Shown piece after piece: positions 7,747 through 16,827 of a DNA stretch of 64,000 nt; position 1 is the first letter of the stretch, and every line of letters starts with the position of its first letter. A model generated the notes under the pieces. That model saw only the letters and a program-made list of their open reading frames with translations. It was not told the DNA's origin and ran no database searches. This DNA comes from Reichenbachiella faecimaris (GTDB lineage Bacteria > Bacteroidota > Bacteroidia > Cytophagales > Cyclobacteriaceae): the NCBI RefSeq assembly GCF_900176375.1, contig NZ_FWYF01000005.1, positions 235,095 to 299,094 on the forward strand, given 5' to 3'. Both the position numbers and the translations under genes were made by a program.

Positions 7747-8388
7747 ATGAGTGTTAAAATTTTACTTGTAGATGATCATAAGATCATGAGAGATGGTATT
7801 AAAGCAATTATTACCGAATCTCCAGAATATAGTGTAGTGGCAGAGGCTTCAGACGGGGTAGAGGCCTTGGACTATTTGGCTGATCATGAAGTGGATATTG
7901 TGGTCATTGATATCAATATGCCAAATCTGGATGGAGTAGAATGTACAAAAGCCATCAAAAACAAAAATGCAAATACCAAAGTGTTGGCCATGAGCATGTA
8001 TGTGGACGAACAGCACATTGTAAATATGCTAAAAGCTGGAGCCAATGGATATATCTCTAAGGACGCTGGGAGACTGGTACTCCTTGAGGCATTGGATACC
8101 ATCAGAAAAGGAGAGGCCTATCATGGTAAGGAAATCACCACGGTCATCATGTCAGAATTCTCCAAGACAAAAGAAGAGAAAATGAGAGAGAACCCATTAA
8201 GTTTTTTAACGAGTCGAGAAATTGACGTTTTGAAGCTTATAGTGGAAGAAAGATCCAACTACGAAATCGCAGAGACATTGCATATAAGTATCCGCACTGT
8301 AGACGCACATCGCCGAAATCTACTTCAAAAGACCGGAGTTAAAAATGCAGTAGGCTTGACCAAGTTTGCTCTAAAAAATGGGATATAG
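7747..8388 (+). CDS. NarL/FixJ-family response regulator
   Basis: A 213-residue two-domain regulator. The receiver domain has the acidic pair D9-D10, phosphoacceptor D55 in VVIDINMPN, S83 as the switch hydroxyl and K105 in YISKDAG. The LuxR-type DNA-binding domain occupies about 145-210, with LTSREIDVLKLI and the recognition-helix region ISIRTVDAHRRN. It sits two bases downstream of the HisKA_3 kinase gene and is its predicted phosphorylation partner. The regulated genes are unknown; the SiaC-like gene starting about 150 bases downstream is the nearest candidate. Confidence 0.92.
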   Translation: MSVKILLVDDHKIMRDGIKAIITESPEYSVVAEASDGVEALDYLADHEVDIVVIDINMPNLDGVECTKAIKNKNANTKVLAMSMYVDEQHIVNMLKAGANGYISKDAGRLVLLEALDTIRKGEAYHGKEITTVIMSEFSKTKEEKMRENPLSFLTSREIDVLKLIVEERSNYEIAETLHISIRTVDAHRRNLLQKTGVKNAVGLTKFALKNGI

Positions 8389-8536
8389 GTATATGGAGGC
8401 ACTTTTTGTGTGTCTGGCTAAGTGAATTGCCTAGAATAAATTTGGGTATCAGTACCTATTGCAACCATTCTCGCATCATTCTACTTTTGGGATGTAATAA
8501 ACTTAAAAAGTTATAAATACTTAACTAGTAGAATTT

Positions 8537-9001
8537 ATGAGTTTAGCTATGGATGGTATAATTGCAATTCCAAGAAATGAGAACCTGAATACTTCGATTG
8601 ACCAAAGAAGGTTTAGGAATTATATCATCAAAGCTACTGCATCTACACCTTTTGTTGCCTTAGAAATGGCCAACCGTTCATTGCTTATCAAAGGAAATTC
8701 TAGTCCTGAAAATCCAGTTGAGTTTTACGAAAAGGTAGATAAACTTTTAGCTTATTATATGGCTGAAGGTCGAAATTCACTGACGGTCAATTTTAGTTTG
8801 GATTATTTCAACACTGGTTCGGCTCGCAGCCTGTACGTTCTGATGACTCAATTAAAAGAGCATGGAGAGAACGGGATGGAAGTAAGTGTGAATTGGTACT
8901 ATAAAATAAATGATGAGGATATGTTGTTGTCAGGCAAGAATTTTAGCAGCTATACGCAGCTAGATTTGAAACTGATCCCAACATCACCTATGAAATATTG
9001 A
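8537..9001 (+). CDS. SiaC-like (DUF1987) regulatory phosphoprotein
   Basis: A 154-residue soluble protein that I place in the DUF1987/SiaC family. It has the family core in the C-terminal half, LTVNFSLDYFNTGSARSLY, where the Thr of the FNTxSA segment aligns with the phosphorylated threonine of Pseudomonas SiaC. SiaC-type proteins bind a diguanylate cyclase or other partner and are switched by a kinase/phosphatase pair, so they act in partner-switching signalling. No kinase (SiaB) or phosphatase (SiaA) gene lies beside it; the upstream neighbours are a two-component pair. The partner is unknown. The first 40 residues look variable, and the ATG at 8537 was chosen as first in frame. Confidence 0.7.
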   Translation: MSLAMDGIIAIPRNENLNTSIDQRRFRNYIIKATASTPFVALEMANRSLLIKGNSSPENPVEFYEKVDKLLAYYMAEGRNSLTVNFSLDYFNTGSARSLYVLMTQLKEHGENGMEVSVNWYYKINDEDMLLSGKNFSSYTQLDLKLIPTSPMKY

Positions 9002-9191
9002 AAAAAAAAGAATATGAGAAAATAACCAAAGTCAAGACGAAATATTGAAAGAAGAAATTCAAGATAAACCAACCTAACCTTATTTCTAACCTACCTATCA
9101 GGATTTTTTCAACCACTATTTCAATTATTTCAGATTGGCTTTGGCTTATAATCGAATCGCAAATAAATCAGTTGTACCAAAAATCACAGTC

Positions 9192-9350
9192 ATGAGAAAG
9201 TTAGTTTCACTTTTATTAGTTGTTTTGTTTTTAAGTTCTATAGCTACAAGTTGTGTAGATGCCCAAGCGGATGAAGTATACGACAACGTAGTGCCAGAAA
9301 AATCTCAAGATGGAGATGCAACGAATCATGAAACTTCGGGGCCATTGTAG
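9192..9350 (+). CDS. Small lipoprotein of unknown function
   Basis: A 52-residue protein starting at ATG 9192. An upstream in-frame start at 9135 would add residues before an otherwise perfect signal peptide, so I reject it. The N-terminus is Lys/Arg plus a leucine-valine-rich hydrophobic stretch ending in a lipobox-like SIATSC. The predicted mature peptide is about 33 residues, begins at Cys and is acidic and hydrophilic. It precedes the TPR lipoprotein gene by about 60 bases and may be cotranscribed. The family is not recognised. Confidence 0.5.
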   Translation: MRKLVSLLLVVLFLSSIATSCVDAQADEVYDNVVPEKSQDGDATNHETSGPL

Positions 9351-9408
9351 AAAATAAATATTTTCCTGAACCCCTAAACCAAACTAACCCATTGTATATT
9401 TTTGACTT

Positions 9409-10725
9409 ATGAACTTGAAAAGTCTAATATATTTCATTCTAGGTATCCTAATCTCTTCTTGTAGTGACGTATATGTATTAGAGACCCAAAATCTCTACGA
9501 TCAAGCATCAAATCTGTATCGAACTCAAGAGTATGACAAGGCTAAAAGTAAATTGGACCTTTTATTAAGTAAAGAAGATAAGGGTAATCCTGACCTGGTT
9601 GCGAAAGCGTATTATTTGAGAGGATTTATTGCTTATTTAGATAATGAGTCTAAAAATGCCTATTCAGATTACTTAGATGCTTTAGAGATCGCCAAGGAAA
9701 TTGGTGATGGTAAAACAGAATCTAGATTATTTAATGAAATAGGTCAAATATTCTACGAAAGAGAATTGTACACTCAGGCATTGCAAAATTTTAAAGCGGC
9801 CTTGTCATTAGCAGATCAGGCAACATATCAGGATAAGGCTTATTATCATTTTGGAGTCGGAAAAACTTTGTTGTGTCTGGGAGAGTTTGATTCTGCCATG
9901 GAACATCTACTGGATGCTGTGGATATCAATAAAAAATTAAGAAATGATAATTCTCTTGCAGTTGATTTGCTTGAATTGGGAAAGCTACAGTCTAGAGCTG
10001 GTAACCTCGATTTAGCATATAAGCATTATAACGAAGTTGTAGATTTAGCACCACTCACAAATAATCCAAATAAGTATTTGTGGATGGCGTATACCAACTT
10101 AGGGAATTTGGCTCAAAAATCTGATGAATTAGACAAAGCGGAAAATTTTCTAACTCAAGCTCTCAAATATAAGGGGAGTGAAAATCAACTTTGGATTACC
10201 TACAATAATTTAGGAAAAATCTACAATTCGAAAGGCGAATACGAAAAAGCCTGGAATTGTTTCAAACGGAGCTTGGCGTACAATAGTGAAAAGGGAGAAA
10301 TGAATGAATTGGCCATTACCAATACTGCGCTAAAGAAAACTTTCGAAAAACTCAATCAGCCTGATAGTTTATTGCATTACACCATGCTCATCAATGATAT
10401 GGCTTTACCCATGATGCAAGAGAAATCTTGGTTAAAGGACGAGGAAGAAAAAATAGCTTTGTTGACCAAATATCAGGATTATGAGAGAGAAAAGGCTGAA
10501 AAGGAACAGTATGCCAAGACCTCGTGGTTGATGGCTTTTATTATGACTTTCATTTTTGTATCAGGTGTGCTTTCTATGCGCCTCTGGAAAATTTACAATT
10601 ACAAGTCAGCACAAAAAGGTCATGCACTGATCAAAAATTCCAACGAAATGGTTTATCTCCTTGATATGTTTAAGAAAGAAAAAGAGGAGATGAAGAAGGT
10701 CATGGATCAAAAAATAGGTGCTTAA
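9409..10725 (+). CDS. TPR-repeat lipoprotein with C-terminal transmembrane helix and coiled coil
   Basis: A 438-residue protein. The N-terminal signal ends in lipobox ILISSC at about residue 18. Five to seven tetratricopeptide repeats fill residues 25-320, with recurring patterns such as AYYLRGFIAYL, YYHFGVGKTLLCLGE and TYNNLGKIYNSKGEYEKA. A hydrophobic helix follows at about 370-390, then a charged coiled-coil tail. This is the layout of the membrane TPR regulators common in Bacteroidota, but it lacks the LuxR-like DNA-binding end seen in the gene at 20870. It may therefore be a scaffold or signalling adaptor. It converges with the small regulator gene whose stop lies ten bases beyond. Confidence 0.65.
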   Translation: MNLKSLIYFILGILISSCSDVYVLETQNLYDQASNLYRTQEYDKAKSKLDLLLSKEDKGNPDLVAKAYYLRGFIAYLDNESKNAYSDYLDALEIAKEIGDGKTESRLFNEIGQIFYERELYTQALQNFKAALSLADQATYQDKAYYHFGVGKTLLCLGEFDSAMEHLLDAVDINKKLRNDNSLAVDLLELGKLQSRAGNLDLAYKHYNEVVDLAPLTNNPNKYLWMAYTNLGNLAQKSDELDKAENFLTQALKYKGSENQLWITYNNLGKIYNSKGEYEKAWNCFKRSLAYNSEKGEMNELAITNTALKKTFEKLNQPDSLLHYTMLINDMALPMMQEKSWLKDEEEKIALLTKYQDYEREKAEKEQYAKTSWLMAFIMTFIFVSGVLSMRLWKIYNYKSAQKGHALIKNSNEMVYLLDMFKKEKEEMKKVMDQKIGA

Positions 10726-10734
10726 TTAATTCAA

Positions 10735-11121
10735 TTAAGCGTTCTTATATTCTTCAATCAATTTATTTTTCACCCTTATCAATTCATTGAGACCCTCTAT
10801 ATGCTCTTTTAGGAGTTGTATTTCAATATCCTTTCCTGCGATTACATTATAGATGCCATCTTGAGATTCTACATTTTCAATGGCTTTGCCAACCTCGTGA
10901 TAATCATCAATGAGCATTTCTCCTTTTCCAGTGATGAGCCAGATGGGGTTGAGTTGAGGGTAGCGTGCACAAATTTTTTCCAATACATCAGTACTTACAG
11001 ATCCATCATTAGCTACTTCTAGCTGAAGGTCTTCCCGTCCAACCCCAATAGCGTGATCTAGTTGGGCAGAACTAATAGACTCTTTCTGAATAAATTTTAA
11101 TATTCTATGGATGATTTTCAT
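10735..11121 (-). CDS. Cro/C1-type helix-turn-helix protein with C-terminal coiled coil
   Basis: About 128 residues if it starts at the ATG at 11121; a TTG start at 11160 would add 13 residues that do not resemble the family. Residues about 1-65 form a lambda-repressor-like HTH domain ending in YPQLNPIWLITGKGEML. That is close to the NPxWLLTGxGEM signature of Bacteroidota phage-repressor-like regulators. The rest is a linker and a charged helix (LLKEHIEGLNELIRVKNKL) that could dimerise. No phage genes are nearby, so this is probably a chromosomal regulator. The target is unknown. Confidence 0.65.
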   Translation of the reverse strand: MKIIHRILKFIQKESISSAQLDHAIGVGREDLQLEVANDGSVSTDVLEKICARYPQLNPIWLITGKGEMLIDDYHEVGKAIENVESQDGIYNVIAGKDIEIQLLKEHIEGLNELIRVKNKLIEEYKNA

Positions 11122-11479
11122 TTTCTCATAGGCTGTAGTTGGAAGAGTGAAATTACCCAAAAACCTTAGATAAACGTCCTTATGCTAGTAAAATATTGAT
11201 TTTTAAAACTTCAAAAATCAACATCTTGGCATCAGGTTTTGTTTATAGGTATTTCACCCAATTTTCTTAATTAAGAAAAAAATCCACAAGAAATGCACTT
11301 CAGTGGTTTAATCAGATAGACGCTGAGGAGGAGTTAATCCAAATAGACAAGCCGTCAGAATGATTAGCATTGATGATAGATACCAAAGGCGATAATTTGA
11401 GCAAAAATGAGTTATCTGTGGTGAGAGAAATGTGGAAGTCTGATATACTTTAACTTCCCGTTTCGAGAAAAGTGAGGAG
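11122..11479. other. Intergenic region with a possible gene remnant
   Basis: This is 358 bases between two minus-strand genes. The part next to 11121 is AT-rich and would hold the promoter of the HTH gene. The part from 11271 to 11453 keeps a protein-like reading frame on the plus strand, interrupted by one TGA (separate entry). No terminator-like hairpin or RNA gene was recognised. Confidence 0.5.
11271..11453 (+). pseudogene. Possible decayed gene fragment
   Basis: One plus-strand frame runs for 61 codons with a single internal stop (TGA 11361-11363). It has protein-like composition, for example ALQWFNQIDAEEELIQID before the stop and NLSKNELSVVREMWKSD after it. There is no ATG at the front, and the family is not recognised. 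It could be the remains of a gene lost at this locus, or chance; the sequence alone cannot decide. Confidence 0.25.
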
Positions 11480-13552
11480 TTAGAATTTATACCTAATTTG
11501 GAATTTTACATCACTTCTTGTATGCCCTTCTATTTCATTCAGTCCAGAACCTACACTGTTGCGATTTCTTAAATCATATCTTCCATACCTAGCCCAGAGC
11601 GTTAGTTTTTTAGTTGGTTTATATTGGAGCATAACGTAATTCCTAGTGCCTTGATGGGCGTAGGCATGTATTGAAAAGACGTACAGGAGGTCTTTTTCAA
11701 ATACATATTGACGATTTTCATAATCTTCAGTATCAAATAATGCAAAACGTGTACTAATAGAGAATTTATTGATTTTGATATTGAAATCTTGTACTACAGC
11801 TACACCCTTTGTTTGTTCATTAGCCAAGTCATAAGTACTGAATTGTACTCTTGATTTAATAAGAAAGATATCATTAGCCGTAAAATCAACATTCCCTACA
11901 TAATTGCGTTTGACGCCATTTTCAAGTATGTGCAAGTTGCCACCTTCTGTAGATACAGATACTTCCTTGGCTTGTTCTCGCAGCTGTGCATAGAGTTTAA
12001 TTTTTTTCGTAGGCTTGTATTCAGCTCTCAGCAAATATTCATAACCTTGAGATGGAGAATTAACGCCAAATCGAAGCCATGGAAACTTAAACCTGTCATA
12101 ATAAGCAGAAAAGGATGTTTTCTTGCTAGGCGTTACTTTGAGTCCCCAGTACAAACCTTCTTCATTGATGTTTCTTGACCCTTCACCAAAGGAATTGCCA
12201 TAAAAAGAGTGATAATCCTTTGCATAGTTTCTGTAGAGAAAACTCATGGAAACAATAGGAGAAAGGCTGCCCATGAAGCCGCCTACTATTGCCATACCAC
12301 CAGATTTGGATCTGGCTACTTCAGAAAAAAGAAGGAAATTGTGCCAGTTGTAATTAGCAAAAAAACTTGCGTTATAGTTGTTGTCACCCTTGAATTCGAA
12401 CTGGTTGTAGTTATTAGGTGTCTTTTGTATAGGTACAGAAAAACTATTGTGCAAGAATGTGGTGCCGAATTGTAGATTGCTATTGTTAAGGTCGTTATAG
12501 GTAATATTGATACCTGCAGATTCTTCCTGAATACCTTTACGAGAGGAAAGTTCATTGTAAGTTCTGTGCATACCAACGTCCTGAATTCCAGTGATGTATT
12601 CTTCATAGTTACCATCATAATTTTCTGACCGAATAATGCCATCTTGTTTTAATCGTGAGTAGAATGGTGTGATTTCAACGTTCTGGATCGTATATGTAAA
12701 GGCTGCTCCTCGCATGAAACTAGTTTCTAGTGCAGAGGTATAAGGTCTTAATCCAGAGTTTCCACGTTTCACAGTGGTAATGGTCTCAGCTCCTTTACCA
12801 GGATTGAATCCAGAACCAAGTACAAGTCCCTGACCGAACTGCATTTGAAAATCACCCAAGGCAATGCTTTTGAAAGCTCCTTTGTTGTAAAGAAAAAGAT
12901 GAAACGAGTAGTAATCAAAGCCGTATTGTTTGGCATCATGATCAAACAGAAACTGCTCGCCAGGGTCTTTTTCAAAAGTGAGACCCACACTGAAGTCTTT
13001 TGAGTGACTAGAACGGAATCGTCCATAGATTTTGTGAGGAGAACCCAAATATCTTGACGAATCTGATCTGGTATAGCCTTCTTGATCCTCCAACACTCTT
13101 TCTGTTCTCAGAATCAGATAGTTGTTTTTTTCTGAGGCAATTCGTTTGAGTAAGTGTCCTCTGGTAGAATGGTCTCCAGGCGAACGAACTTCTACGAATG
13201 GCATGAGGTTGTTAATGGTCGTACGATCAAAGCCATCAATCACCTGAAGTTCATATATGGATAATAACGGACCATTGGAGTGAAGATAATCCATCAAGTT
13301 ATTGATCTGAGTAATATTAAGCTGATAGAGACTGTTCAGTTCGTTTGTGGTGGTTTCGTTTAGATTGATCGGATTTGAATATAATTGGTACAAAGTCTCG
13401 TAGAGATCGTCATAGTTGATGTCCTCATCTGGTACTTGAAACAAATCCTCAATAAAATCTTGGATATCTATATCATGTCGATCGTAGCGTTGAGCTAAAA
13501 GATCAAAAGAATGCAAGCAAACTAGTAGCGCTATGGTGATTAATTTTTTCAA
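11480..13552 (-). CDS. Helix-hairpin-helix domain / outer-membrane beta-barrel protein
   Basis: A 690-residue exported protein with an N-terminal signal peptide (hydrophobic core, cleavage after LLAQ). Residues about 45-125 hold ComEA-like helix-hairpin-helix repeats (INLNETTTNELNSLYQLN, then LLSIYELQVIDGFDRTTI). The remaining 550 residues alternate hydrophobic and polar residues, with many aromatics and Gly, and end in a strand finishing with KFQIRYKF. That is what an outer-membrane beta-barrel looks like. HhH domains in exported proteins bind DNA in ComEA, but here the role is unproven. Its start codon overlaps the stop of the upstream gene by four bases, so the two are translationally coupled and probably act together in the outer membrane. 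Confidence 0.7.
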   Translation of the reverse strand: MKKLITIALLVCLHSFDLLAQRYDRHDIDIQDFIEDLFQVPDEDINYDDLYETLYQLYSNPINLNETTTNELNSLYQLNITQINNLMDYLHSNGPLLSIYELQVIDGFDRTTINNLMPFVEVRSPGDHSTRGHLLKRIASEKNNYLILRTERVLEDQEGYTRSDSSRYLGSPHKIYGRFRSSHSKDFSVGLTFEKDPGEQFLFDHDAKQYGFDYYSFHLFLYNKGAFKSIALGDFQMQFGQGLVLGSGFNPGKGAETITTVKRGNSGLRPYTSALETSFMRGAAFTYTIQNVEITPFYSRLKQDGIIRSENYDGNYEEYITGIQDVGMHRTYNELSSRKGIQEESAGINITYNDLNNSNLQFGTTFLHNSFSVPIQKTPNNYNQFEFKGDNNYNASFFANYNWHNFLLFSEVARSKSGGMAIVGGFMGSLSPIVSMSFLYRNYAKDYHSFYGNSFGEGSRNINEEGLYWGLKVTPSKKTSFSAYYDRFKFPWLRFGVNSPSQGYEYLLRAEYKPTKKIKLYAQLREQAKEVSVSTEGGNLHILENGVKRNYVGNVDFTANDIFLIKSRVQFSTYDLANEQTKGVAVVQDFNIKINKFSISTRFALFDTEDYENRQYVFEKDLLYVFSIHAYAHQGTRNYVMLQYKPTKKLTLWARYGRYDLRNRNSVGSGLNEIEGHTRSDVKFQIRYKF

Positions 13553-14364
13553 TCACTGAATATATAACCAATTGAAATTTCGTGTATTCCTCCAAGATCT
13601 GGATTGTTGTTGTAGCTGTAATCTGCTTTGAGTTTGCCAGGATAAAAACCAATACCAAAGCTGCTTTCAAAAGGTTTGGTTTTGAAGCCAGTTCTGAGAC
13701 TTAGATTTTCAAGTATTTTGTACTCAAGGCCCAGCCTGACTACAGCATCTTGATCCACTTCTTTTTCCACTTCAGCATTGAGCATCAGGTCTCGACTAGG
13801 TCTATAGCTCAGGCCTGTTTTCATTATGGTTGGGATTCGCTCGTCAGTAAGAGTAGACAGTTTGGCTTGATTGAGATTAGAAACATGTGCACCAAAATAG
13901 AGCTGTTCAGTCAGTTCTGCTCTACCTCCAAAGTCAATCATTATTGTTTTTCTACTGCCCGCACCCTCTATGTTCAATTGGTAATAACTTACATTCAAGC
14001 CCAGACTCACAATACCTAATTGGTTGCTAAACCCAAGGTTCAAGCGTTGTTCATTGTACAAATCATCACCAAATCTGAACATGCCCATGCCTGCTGTGCC
14101 ACCTAAAATTGGATAGGTGCCACCAAGTGCCAAACTGGTAAACTCTGATATGCCGTATTTGTTTTTGAAGGAAGTGAAAATGGCCTTCTCTTGAAAATGT
14201 GCTAACCCACCTACATTGTTGAACAGCGCCCATTCATCTCCAAGCGTGATGGAAGTGCCACCAATGGCTGCAGATCTAGCACCCATGGCATAGTTGCCGT
14301 TTTGAGCTTGAGTACTCACATTCACGGTCAGCCAAATAAGTCCAGTCAGGAAGTATTTTTTCAT
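13549..14364 (-). CDS. PorV/PorQ-like outer-membrane protein
   Basis: A 271-residue protein with a signal peptide ending in STQAQ. The N-terminal motif is GARSAAIGGTSITLGDEW, then FNNVGGLA, as in the PorV/PorQ (FadL/OmpP1-like) barrel family of Bacteroidota. The rest is strand-rich, ending in EISIGYIFSD. PorV and PorQ are associated with the type IX secretion machinery, where PorV shuttles cargo to the sortase. This shorter paralogue sits upstream of an HhH/beta-barrel protein with a four-base overlap, which is not the usual PorV or PorQ context. I therefore give the family and not a specific gene name. Confidence 0.65.
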   Translation of the reverse strand: MKKYFLTGLIWLTVNVSTQAQNGNYAMGARSAAIGGTSITLGDEWALFNNVGGLAHFQEKAIFTSFKNKYGISEFTSLALGGTYPILGGTAGMGMFRFGDDLYNEQRLNLGFSNQLGIVSLGLNVSYYQLNIEGAGSRKTIMIDFGGRAELTEQLYFGAHVSNLNQAKLSTLTDERIPTIMKTGLSYRPSRDLMLNAEVEKEVDQDAVVRLGLEYKILENLSLRTGFKTKPFESSFGIGFYPGKLKADYSYNNNPDLGGIHEISIGYIFSD

Positions 14365-14441
14365 CTATTGCAAACTAATAATTCTTATTTTCAATTCATC
14401 CCATTTAACAAAATTGTAATATTGTCTTCAGAAATTCACGC

Positions 14442-14642
14442 ATGAGCATTGCCCTAGATAATATCCGAACCAATAAGAAGTATGTGCTAACCAACTATGG
14501 AGAGCAATTTGAGTTTACTGTCGTAGAAATTAAATCAGACCAGGAATTTCTACTCAAAGATTTAAACACTCTTGAATTTTACAATATGTCTGAATTGATA
14601 GGTAGAGGAAGAGGGAAAGACTTCAGTATTTGGGAAAAGTAA
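14442..14642 (+). CDS. Small conserved-looking protein of unknown function
   Basis: 66 residues, no signal peptide, mixed charge, predicted mostly beta strands (KKYVLTNYGEQFEFTVVEI), with a Gly/Arg turn GRGRGKD near the end. It is transcribed divergently from the PorV/PorQ-like gene 77 bases away. The composition is protein-like and the ORF is well delimited. I do not recognise a family; an SH3-like or KOW-like small barrel would fit the strand pattern but is a guess. Confidence 0.55.
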   Translation: MSIALDNIRTNKKYVLTNYGEQFEFTVVEIKSDQEFLLKDLNTLEFYNMSELIGRGRGKDFSIWEK

Positions 14643-14729
14643 CCTTTGACCTACCTATTTGTGATAAATGCCCGTCTCAGATAAAGCGAGAATTAATCAA
14701 TTTAGCTTTAAGAAAATAAAATAAAACCA

Positions 14730-15722
14730 ATGAAAGTATTGAATGTCTTGAGCATGGTTGGCTTAGGCTGTGCACTTTTAGCATGCCAGGCGAAAAGCGA
14801 ATCTGCTGATTCAACAATTCCAGTAGAGTCCATTCAGGAATGGGATGCAACTTTGTATGTTGAAATGCAAAATCAATTAGGAGAAGGTGCCATTTGGAAC
14901 CATGAGACTAGTGAATTTTGGCATATTGATATAGAAGGCAGGCAATTCTTTATTACAAATATTCAAACTCAGAAACAAAATACGTTTGACGTAGATCACA
15001 GAATAGGTACCATAGTTCCGAATGATTTGGGTCAAGCTGTGGTTGCCTTGCAAAGCGGCATATTCACGTATGATTTTGAATCAAATACACAAGTATTGAT
15101 TTCAAATCCATTGGATACGATTTCCAATATTCGTTTTAATGATGGTAAATGTGATCCTGCAGGCCGGCTATGGGTAGGATCCATGGGGTTGGATCAAAAA
15201 TCAAATAGAGCTTCTCTTTACAGTTTGGATCAGGGGCTGGCTAAAGTGCAACTAGATAGCATTACCATTTCCAATGGCATCGTTTGGTCAAAAGATCAAA
15301 AGACGATGTATTACATTGATACACCTGATGAAAATGTAAAAGCGTTTGATTATGACACAACAACCGGAAACATTTCTAATGGCAGGGTAGTGATTGAAAT
15401 TGGAGGGATTGGATTTCCTGATGGTATGGCTATAGATTCAGAAGGGATGCTTTGGATTGCACTGTGGAATGGTAATGCTGTGGGCAGATGGAATCCTCGG
15501 ACGGGTGAAATGATCGGAAAGGTCAATGTCCCCGCGCATAATATTACTTCTTGTGCCTTTGTAGGAGAGGATTTGGATTCTTTGATCATTACTTCAGCGA
15601 GAGTGGATATGAGTGAAGAGGAGCTGGTGAAATACCCTTTGGCAGGTAGTCTATTTGTAGTAGTGCCAGGCATAAGAGGAGTTAAAAGTACTTTTTACCA
15701 AACGGCACCAATCACCCAATAA
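14730..15722 (+). CDS. SMP-30/gluconolactonase-like lipoprotein
   Basis: A 330-residue protein with a signal peptide and lipobox ALLACQ near residue 19, so it is anchored to a membrane in the envelope. The mature part matches the SMP-30/gluconolactonase/LRE six-bladed propeller family. LGEGAIWNHETSEFWHIDI holds the first metal-ligand Glu, RFNDGKCDPAGRLWVGSMG the central ligand segment, and GFPDGMAIDSEGMLWIA the later Asp. The family hydrolyses sugar lactones or related esters in a Ca/Zn-dependent way; the substrate here is unknown. The gene stands alone, with an intrinsic terminator about 25 bases after its stop. Confidence 0.85.
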   Translation: MKVLNVLSMVGLGCALLACQAKSESADSTIPVESIQEWDATLYVEMQNQLGEGAIWNHETSEFWHIDIEGRQFFITNIQTQKQNTFDVDHRIGTIVPNDLGQAVVALQSGIFTYDFESNTQVLISNPLDTISNIRFNDGKCDPAGRLWVGSMGLDQKSNRASLYSLDQGLAKVQLDSITISNGIVWSKDQKTMYYIDTPDENVKAFDYDTTTGNISNGRVVIEIGGIGFPDGMAIDSEGMLWIALWNGNAVGRWNPRTGEMIGKVNVPAHNITSCAFVGEDLDSLIITSARVDMSEEELVKYPLAGSLFVVVPGIRGVKSTFYQTAPITQ

Positions 15723-15745
15723 AAATACAATTGTATGCTAAGTAC

Positions 15746-15774
15746 AAGGCCTGCTTTAGGAGTAGGTCTTTTTT
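15746..15774 (+). terminator. Intrinsic terminator
   Basis: AAGGCCTGC (15746-15754) pairs with GTAGGTCTT (15762-15770) in nine pairs, including two G-T pairs, around a seven-base loop, followed by TTTT. It ends the SMP-30-like gene. Confidence 0.8.
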
Positions 15775-15864
15775 GTGTAGAAGAAGCGCTGGAAATTCGT
15801 CCAATTCGAGCGTATCAATTACCTTTATCGCTTCAAGTATAATCCATTAATTTCATAGTCACTC

Positions 15865-16659
15865 ATGAAGCAATATCACGAACTCATGCAAAGAATTCTG
15901 GACGAAGGTGTTCAGAAAGGAGACCGTACAGGTACGGGTACCAAAAGTGTGTTTGGACACCAAATGCGTTTTGACCTCTCAGAAGGCTTTCCAGTAGTTA
16001 CTACCAAAAAAGTACACCTGAGATCTATTATACATGAACTCTTGTGGTTTCTCAAGGGTGATAGCAACATCAAGTACCTGAAAGACAATGGAGTCTCTAT
16101 CTGGGATGAGTGGGCGGATGAGAATGGAGAATTGGGCCCTGTGTATGGCGTGCAGTGGAGAAGCTGGCCCACTCAGCATGGAGAAACTATTGATCAAATT
16201 AGCCAGTTGATTCATGACATCAAAAACAATCCGAACTCAAGGAGGTTGATCGTGAATGCATGGAACGTGGCTGAAGTGGCTAACATGGCCTTGCCGCCTT
16301 GTCATGCATTTTTCCAATTTTATGTGGCAGATGGCAAGTTGAGTTGCCAACTTTATCAGCGTAGTGCGGATGTCTTTTTGGGCGTGCCGTTCAACATTGC
16401 TTCGTACGCTCTACTGACGATGATGGTTGCTCAAGTATGCGATTTAGAACCAGGAGACTTTGTTCATACACTTGGAGATGCGCACCTGTATTCCAATCAT
16501 ATAGAGCAAACAGAATTGCAGCTAAGTAGAGCATGTAGACCCCTTCCCCAGATGAAAATAAATCCAGCAGTGAAAGATATTTTTGGATTCACCTACGAGG
16601 ACTTTACACTGGAAAACTATGACCCGCACCCACACATCAAAGGCGCTGTTGCAGTGTAA
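15865..16659 (+). CDS. thyA: Thymidylate synthase
   Basis: 264 residues, the same length as Escherichia coli ThyA. It transfers a methylene group from 5,10-methylene-tetrahydrofolate to dUMP, giving dTMP and dihydrofolate. The catalytic nucleophile is C146 in [12 protein letters not shown]. The phosphate-binding region is [11 protein letters not shown] (residues 21-31), the dUMP-binding arginines are in [11 protein letters not shown], and the segment YSNHIEQ is intact. No folA follows; the next gene is unrelated and on the same strand after 168 bases. Confidence 0.97.
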   Translation: MKQYHELMQRILDEGVQKGDRTGTGTKSVFGHQMRFDLSEGFPVVTTKKVHLRSIIHELLWFLKGDSNIKYLKDNGVSIWDEWADENGELGPVYGVQWRSWPTQHGETIDQISQLIHDIKNNPNSRRLIVNAWNVAEVANMALPPCHAFFQFYVADGKLSCQLYQRSADVFLGVPFNIASYALLTMMVAQVCDLEPGDFVHTLGDAHLYSNHIEQTELQLSRACRPLPQMKINPAVKDIFGFTYEDFTLENYDPHPHIKGAVAV

Positions 16660-16827
16660 AGCAATCATGGCCAAAGGTTTATAAATTTTCAGTGCATAAA
16701 TTCTAACTTGCTGTAATAAATTTTTTATTCAGACAACTAATCATCTGATGTAACGATTATCTCATGGACTCAGTCTAATGAGTGTTTCTGTGAAGCTCTT
16801 AATTCGGATGATACAACCCAAAATCTA

